The notes below the pieces were generated by a model that searched no databases, was not told where the DNA came from, and saw nothing but the letters and a program-made list of their open reading frames with translations. 64,000 nt of DNA. Source: Bacteroidales bacterium (GTDB lineage Bacteria > Bacteroidota > Bacteroidia > Bacteroidales > UBA932). Both the position numbers and the translations under genes were made by a program. Location of the stretch: contig JAFUFS010000059.1 in assembly GCA_017469745.1 (NCBI GenBank), positions 42,529-106,528 on the forward strand, read 5' to 3'. Shown one piece after another: positions 60,003 to 64,000 of the stretch (within the stretch, counting starts at the first letter, position 1; every line of letters starts with the position of its first letter).

Positions 60003-61079
60003 CTAAAGGTAAGAAATAATTTTAGATTTATACTCTTGGAAAGCAATATTCCCAAACATAGGGATAACTTTTGCATACCTCCATGAGATTATGAAAAAGT
60101 GCCTGAAGGTGTCCCAAAGTCGATTCCCTGACTCTGACCACCTTGCCTTCCACTCATGGCCGAAATTCCCTTCTTTCATGATCATCCGAAGTACCTTGCT
60201 TGCCAATCTGCGAACGCTACCATCATAGAAAGGCATTTCAGATGCAGGAAGACCCAGCAGATCAACTGCTATTACGCCGAAGACCTTCCATGGTTTAAGC
60301 ATGTCAAGTGCATCCAGCATTCGAGCCAATTTATCGATGTCAATAGTATCACGGTTGGCATGAAGGAACACTGTCCAGTCGCAGATCTGACGGAAACCAA
60401 CACCAGCAGCAACATAGTGGCTCCAAATGTGATTGAAGATGTACAGAGCATTGAATGTCGTCTCCGGAGTCGACACAGGATAATCCTCTACTTGGATCGT
60501 AACATAAGGCCCAGCCAGTGAATCATCAGAAATTCGCTGATAAATAGGATTGTATTTCGGGCTCAGGACATCACTGTACTGGTGAAGCTCGATGAGTATT
60601 CCGTTTATCTCGACATGGGAATGCTTTTCTTTCTCTTCGAATTCAAAGGATTCAGGAGCATCGGAAAGGGCATCCAGGATGTCAAAGGCTTTGCGGTAGT
60701 CTTCCTGACCCACATAGAGGTCGATGTCTCCGCTTTCACGGAGCATCGGAACCTTGTAGTAGGAGGCGACACCGTGACCTTTCAGAAGCACCGGTTCAAT
60801 CCCCTCCTTCCTAAGAGCATTGACGGACTTGGTGAGCACGCTACCCATCTTCAGGTTCTCACCTGCAATCTTCAGAAGCTGGTCCTGAAGCCTGTCAACA
60901 ACCTGAGCAGGAACGGCATTGGACGAAACCAGCGCACTTGCGATAAGCCCCCTGGTGACCTGACGGGTGGCATCGTTCCAGACACTCTTGAACTCGTCTC
61001 TCCCAAGACGCAAATCAAGAGTCTCGTTCCAGAGCCCGGCCTTCAGAAGGGAGCAGAATAGTTCAGTGCGTTTGTCCAT
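60003..61079 (-). CDS. Nucleotidyltransferase family protein (NTP_transf_5 type)
   Basis: 358 residues from ATG 61079 (MDKRTELFCSLLKAGLW); a longer in-frame start at 61166 overlaps the DegT gene and reads unlike the family. Core motif: LLKGHGVASYYKVPMLRESGDIDLYVGQEDYRKAFDIL, with the paired Asp of a nucleotidyltransferase fold (GDIDLYV). These proteins are common in capsule and lipopolysaccharide loci; the substrate is unknown. It lies six bases after the DegT aminotransferase gene. Confidence 0.82.
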   Translation of the reverse strand: MDKRTELFCSLLKAGLWNETLDLRLGRDEFKSVWNDATRQVTRGLIASALVSSNAVPAQVVDRLQDQLLKIAGENLKMGSVLTKSVNALRKEGIEPVLLKGHGVASYYKVPMLRESGDIDLYVGQEDYRKAFDILDALSDAPESFEFEEKEKHSHVEINGILIELHQYSDVLSPKYNPIYQRISDDSLAGPYVTIQVEDYPVSTPETTFNALYIFNHIWSHYVAAGVGFRQICDWTVFLHANRDTIDIDKLARMLDALDMLKPWKVFGVIAVDLLGLPASEMPFYDGSVRRLASKVLRMIMKEGNFGHEWKARWSESGNRLWDTFRHFFIISWRYAKVIPMFGNIAFQEYKSKIISYL

Positions 61080-61084
61080 CAGAT

Positions 61085-62368
61085 TCAGCAGTCTATGGCC
61101 TCCTTGACCTTGCCGGCGATGTAGAGGACATCGTCTTCCGTGACGCAGGGACCCGCAGGCAAGCAAAGACCTTTCTTGAATATATCCTCAGAAACTCCGT
61201 TCACATAGGCGGGAGAATCCTTGTAGACGGGCTGCTTGTGCATAGGTTTCCACAGCGGCCTTGCCTCGATTCCGGCCTCGTCGAGGAACATCCTGATGGC
61301 CTCGACATTAGCGTTCGGCTCACAGTCGGTGTGGACTCCTCCTCCGGCATGGATAACTCCTGCCGCTCCACCGATGGCCTTGGTTATCGCCTCTGCGTAC
61401 GCCCTCTCCTGCCCCTTGATCTTAAGATCCTCATCAAGGGTGAGAGTGCAAAGCCAGAAATTCGAGTCGAAACGAGGATCCTCCTGGCCGTGGACATGCA
61501 GCCCCTTGATGTCTGCCAGCAACTCTTCGTACATCTTCTGGACATGGCGGTGATGAGCCAGATGGTCCTCGAGAACCGTCATCTGGCCACGGCCGATGCC
61601 GGCGCAGATGTTGGAAAGACGATAGTTGTAGCCTATCGCCTCGTGCTGATAGTATGGATAGCCTTCCCTAGCCTGGGTGGCGTACCACATGATCTTGTTC
61701 TTGGCTTCCAGGCTGGGACAGATCAGAGCTCCACCGCCGGAGGTCGTTATCATCTTGTTTCCGTTGAAACTCAAGATGCCATATTCCCCGAAAGTTCCCA
61801 GGACTTGGCCTTCAAAACGGCTTCCGAAGCCCTCTGCTGCATCTTCGATGACGGGGATGCCGTACTTGCGTCCAATCTCCATGATCCTGTCGATCAGGTA
61901 TGGCATTCCGTACAAGGCCACGGGAATGATGGCCTTGGGCTTGTGGCCGGTCTTATTGATGCGGTCTGCGATGGCTTTATCCAGAAGGTCGGGATCGATA
62001 TTCCATGAATCAGGTTCTGAATCGACGAAAACAGGGGTCGCTCCCAAGTAGGTAACAGGATGAGACGAAGCGCAGAAAGTGAAACTTTGCACCATAACCT
62101 CGTCGCCGGGTCCCACTCCGCAAGCGATCAAAGCAAGATGAACCGCCGCCGTCCCCGAACTCAGCGCCACCACTTCCCTGTCATCCTGAGGCGCAGCCGA
62201 AGGATCTAGCGCAGCCGAAGGATCAACGAACCTCTTCAACTCTTCCTCGAACGCATTGACATTCGGCCCGAGCGGCACAACCCAATTGGTGTCAAACGCC
62301 TCCTGGATATATTTCATTTCGTTGCCACTCATGTGAGCGAGACAGAGGTATATTCTTTTATTATTCAT
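61085..62368 (-). CDS. DegT/DnrJ/EryC1/StrS-family sugar aminotransferase
   Basis: 427 residues. The N-terminus NNKRIYLCLAHMSGNEMKYIQEAF and the GTAAVHLALIACGVGPGDEVMVQSFTFCAS block fit the family; the PLP lysine lies in ILSFNGNKMITTSGGGALI near residue 205. Next to a WbpM/PglF-like dehydratase it probably puts an amino group at C4 of a UDP-keto-sugar. Residues 53-66 (VDPSAALDPSAAPQDD) are an unusual insert encoded by a repeat element (62180-62226) before the conserved VALSSGTAA. An acetyltransferase partner is not in the window. Confidence 0.9.
   Translation of the reverse strand: MNNKRIYLCLAHMSGNEMKYIQEAFDTNWVVPLGPNVNAFEEELKRFVDPSAALDPSAAPQDDREVVALSSGTAAVHLALIACGVGPGDEVMVQSFTFCASSHPVTYLGATPVFVDSEPDSWNIDPDLLDKAIADRINKTGHKPKAIIPVALYGMPYLIDRIMEIGRKYGIPVIEDAAEGFGSRFEGQVLGTFGEYGILSFNGNKMITTSGGGALICPSLEAKNKIMWYATQAREGYPYYQHEAIGYNYRLSNICAGIGRGQMTVLEDHLAHHRHVQKMYEELLADIKGLHVHGQEDPRFDSNFWLCTLTLDEDLKIKGQERAYAEAITKAIGGAAGVIHAGGGVHTDCEPNANVEAIRMFLDEAGIEARPLWKPMHKQPVYKDSPAYVNGVSEDIFKKGLCLPAGPCVTEDDVLYIAGKVKEAIDC
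62180..62226 (+). repeat. Palindromic repeat inside the DegT gene, with an 18-bp tandem duplication
   Basis: 27 bases (62180-62206) of the form GTCATCCTGAG...GCAGCCGAAGGATC belong to the same family as 58012-58036. The sequence GCGCAGCCGAAGGATC then recurs in tandem at 18-base spacing (62191-62208 and 62209-62226). Read in the gene's direction the repeat encodes (L)DPSAA twice. Frame is kept. Confidence 0.7.
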
Positions 62369-62372
62369 ATTA

Positions 62373-62380
62373 CAAAGATA
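62373..62380 (-). promoter_or_regulatory. Candidate -7 box (TATCTTTG) for the DegT operon
   Basis: TAnnTTTG match on the minus strand that ends four bases before the DegT ATG, which is the conserved family start. This would give a leaderless transcript. The -33 element is weak. Confidence 0.4.
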
Positions 62381-62385
62381 ATATT

Positions 62386-62393
62386 TATATTTG
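62386..62393 (+). promoter_or_regulatory. Candidate -7 box (TATATTTG) for the sulfatase gene
   Basis: TAnnTTTG match 23 bases before ATG 62417, back to back with the DegT box. No exact -33 TTG. Confidence 0.45.
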
Positions 62394-62416
62394 TCTTACA
62401 CCACATTTTCAACGCC

Positions 62417-63859
62417 ATGGAACACCTACCGAACCCTATTCCCTACGGCCTCCTTCTGGTCGCCCTGCCGGCCCTGGCTCCTATGGCAGCCGCCCAGCAA
62501 AAAGATGCTCCGAAAAGGATGAACATCATCCACATCATGACGGATGACCACTCCTATCAGGCCCTCAGTGCCTATGGCCACCCTCTCAGCCGCCAGGCTC
62601 CCACGCCCAACATGGACCGCCTTGCCAGCGAAGGGATCAGGTTCGACAAAGCCTATGTCGAGAATTCCCTTTCGACTCCTAGCCGCGCCTGCCTGATGAC
62701 TGGACTCTACAGCCACCAGAACGGCCAGCGTACACTCGGCAAAGGAATAGACACTACCGTCACCTTCGTTTCTGAGCTTCTGCGCAATGCCGGCTACCAG
62801 ACTGCCATCGTCGGCAAATGGCACATGCAATGCGAGCCAAAGGGCTTCGACTGGTTCTATGTGCTCCGCGGCCAGGGCGAGTATTACACCCCTACCTTCA
62901 AAAGCCATCTTTCAGGCGGTGAATATATTCCCGAAGAAGGATATGCGACCGAGAGGATAACGGCCCACGCAATCGACTTCCTGGAGCACAGGGACACTGA
63001 CAAGCCTTTCTGCCTCTACGTCCACCACAAGGCCCCGCACCGCAACTGGATGCCTTCCACCAAGTATCTCGACCTCTACGAAGATGTCACCTTCCCCATC
63101 CCGGACAATTACTATGACACCTGGTCAGACAAGGGAGAAGCTGCAAAGGTCCAAAGGATGACAATCGATAAGGACATGACCCTTATCTATGACCTGAAAG
63201 TGGAAGAACTTGACGTGGAACCCACCGGAGCCCCGCATCCCAAAAGGGCTTTGCTGAACGGACTCAACAGGATGGATTCAGTCTCCAGGGCCAAGTGGGA
63301 GGCCGCCTACGGGCCAAGGAACCAGGCTTTCCTGGAGAGCAATCTCGAGGGGAAGGAACTCCTCGAATGGAAGTTCCAGAGATACGTAAGGGATTACCTG
63401 AGATGCATCCGCTCCGTGGACGACTCGGTCGGCGAGATCCTTGAATATCTTGACACCCACGGACTTGCGGACAACACGATCGTCGTCTACACTTCCGACC
63501 AGGGCTTCTACATGGGCGAGCACGGATGGTTCGACAAGAGGTTCATGTACGAAGAGTCGTTCAGGACTCCCCTCATCATCCGCTATCCCGGAGGTAAGGG
63601 CGGTCTTGTGTCAAATGCCTTTGTCCAGAACCTGGACTTTGCCCCGACCTACCTGGACGTTGCCGGCGTGGACAAGCCAAAAGAGATGTCCGGAAGGTCA
63701 CTGCTGCCGGTCATCAAGCATTCCGGAAAGCAGCCGCTGCGGTGGAGGAAGTACATGTACTACCACTACTACGACCTGCCGTCGGAGCACAACGTCCTGA
63801 AGCATGACGGCGTGGCCGACAAGCGCTTCAAGCTTATTCATTTCTATGGTGGAGAAAAC
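62417..63859 (+). pseudogene. Type I sulfatase (Ser-type), interrupted by an IS66-like element
   Basis: About 480 residues remain. Start ATG 62417 opens a signal peptide (MEHLPNPIPYGLLLVALPALAPMAAAQQ). The sulfatase signature is LSTPSRACLMTGLYSHQNG near residue 92, with Ser as the residue to be oxidised to formylglycine (needs an anaerobic maturase). NIIHIMTDDHSYQ holds metal-binding Asp residues, and VYTSDQGFYMGEHGWFDKRFMYEESFRTPLIIRYPG is the conserved later block. The frame is intact up to KLIHFYGGEN, where the IS begins at 63860; reading on gives a spurious tail ending at 63931. The lost part is the last C-terminal segment. The sugar sulfate substrate is unknown. Confidence 0.85.
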
Positions 63860-63882
63860 GTAAGCATCCGAGCAAATGCATA

Positions 63883-63913
63883 TTGTAGCCGGGAGGGATC
63901 CTGGCTACATTTG
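63883..63913 (+). promoter_or_regulatory. Promoter inside the IS left end (TTG - 20 nt - TACATTTG)
   Basis: TTG at 63883-63885 and TACATTTG at 63906-63913 match the Bacteroidota consensus. A hairpin (TGTAGCC/GGCTACA arms) lies between and over the two elements, so it may act as an operator or reduce read-in. Confidence 0.6.
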
Positions 63914-63927
63914 CAAAAAGTGATGCT

Positions 63928-64000
63928 ATGATGACACGAGAAGAAATCCTGGCGATAGACCAGTACTGCCAGGAACACAAGATGAGCTACCGCAAGCGCC
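63928..64000 (+). CDS. IS66-like orfA/TnpA homolog (3' end missing)
   Basis: 24 residues are visible: MMTREEILAIDQYCQEHKMSY then RKR at the window edge. Similar short basic helical starts occur in accessory TnpA proteins of IS66-family elements in Bacteroidota. The assignment leans on the terminal repeat and the position; the fragment alone is too short. Confidence 0.5.
   Translation, partial: MMTREEILAIDQYCQEHKMSYRKR

Larger units (their letters stand above)
63860..64000 (+). mobile_element. Left end of an IS66-family-like insertion sequence (continues beyond the window)
   Basis: From base 63860 the sequence starts GTAAGCATCCGAGC, matching the GTAA-type terminal inverted repeats of IS66 elements as I recall them, and the sulfatase homology stops exactly here. 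A promoter, a hairpin and a small ORF start follow. The eight bases before the end (GAGAAAAC, 63852-63859) would be the target duplication. The right end is not in the window. Confidence 0.65.

Noticed and set aside
1-64000. Genome-wide reassignment of TGA
   Set aside because: Many intact genes end in TGA exactly where their families end, for example the TamL-like gene, cinA, the sigma factor and the RAYT gene.
1-64000. CRISPR arrays, prophage or conjugative genes, tRNA or rRNA genes
   Set aside because: Reading both strands I saw no regular spacer-repeat array, phage structural or tra-like gene, and no convincing tRNA cloverleaf. RNase P RNA and the TPP riboswitch are the only structured RNAs found.

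Overview
This 64 kb window is chromosomal DNA of a member of the Bacteroidota, most likely an uncultured gut-type Bacteroidales. The gene families point there: a TamL-like Omp85 protein, DUF3467, DUF3276, DUF5606, DUF4252, a long NusB and a head-GIN protein. So do the many TAnnTTTG promoter boxes (some with TTG about 19-20 nt upstream) and the near absence of strong Shine-Dalgarno sites. The family cannot be fixed from sequence reading alone. The interior is almost fully coding (about 60 genes).

Layout. 1-12 kb: a TamL-like barrel cut by the window edge, a nuclease/phosphatase, RlmD, a DUF1080 protein, a flavodiiron protein, RarA, a cysteate-synthase-like PLP enzyme, a cation antiporter, an acyltransferase and QueA. 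12-31 kb: XRE regulator-pyrD-cinA, an M19 dipeptidase with an in-frame TGA, head-GIN protein, ABC-F, TatC/TatA, thioesterase, ValS, DUF3467, KdsC, Maf, an esterase-LysM fusion, Dtd, a CNNM-type protein, a TonB-dependent receptor behind a TPP riboswitch, a glutamine cyclotransferase and rnpB. 31-41 kb: a minus-strand series nusB-yajC-ybbR-coaE-DUF5606-rimO-lipoprotein-glpA-glpB-glpC. 41-49 kb: a plus-strand operon resembling 3-keto-glycoside processing loci (Tat-exported Gfo/Idh/MocA oxidoreductase, DUF1080 lipoprotein, TIM-barrel lipoprotein), then purine/NAD salvage (amidohydrolase, PNP, small membrane protein, NadE).

49.2-53.0 kb is the most unusual part. Two 127-bp inverted repeats enclose a DUF4252 / ECF sigma / anti-sigma-like / DUF4252 / DUF4252 operon and a RAYT-type (Y1 HUH) transposase gene. 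Each repeat carries an internal palindrome and ends in four 10-bp units. The repeat supplies the stop codon of nadE. 53-58 kb is an aromatic or other 2-oxoacid fermentation set (IorA, IorB, aminotransferase, acyl-CoA hydrolase/transferase); iorA also has an in-frame TGA. 58-64 kb is a small surface-sugar locus (WbpM/PglF-like, nucleotidyltransferase family, DegT aminotransferase) and a divergent sulfatase cut by the left end of an IS66-like element that runs off the window.

Points most worth following: the inverted-repeat/RAYT unit; two otherwise intact genes each broken by one TGA where glycine (GGA) is expected; a second, unrelated short palindromic repeat family that has inserted in frame into the DegT gene; and promoter boxes that end only 4-5 nt before start codons, suggesting leaderless mRNAs.
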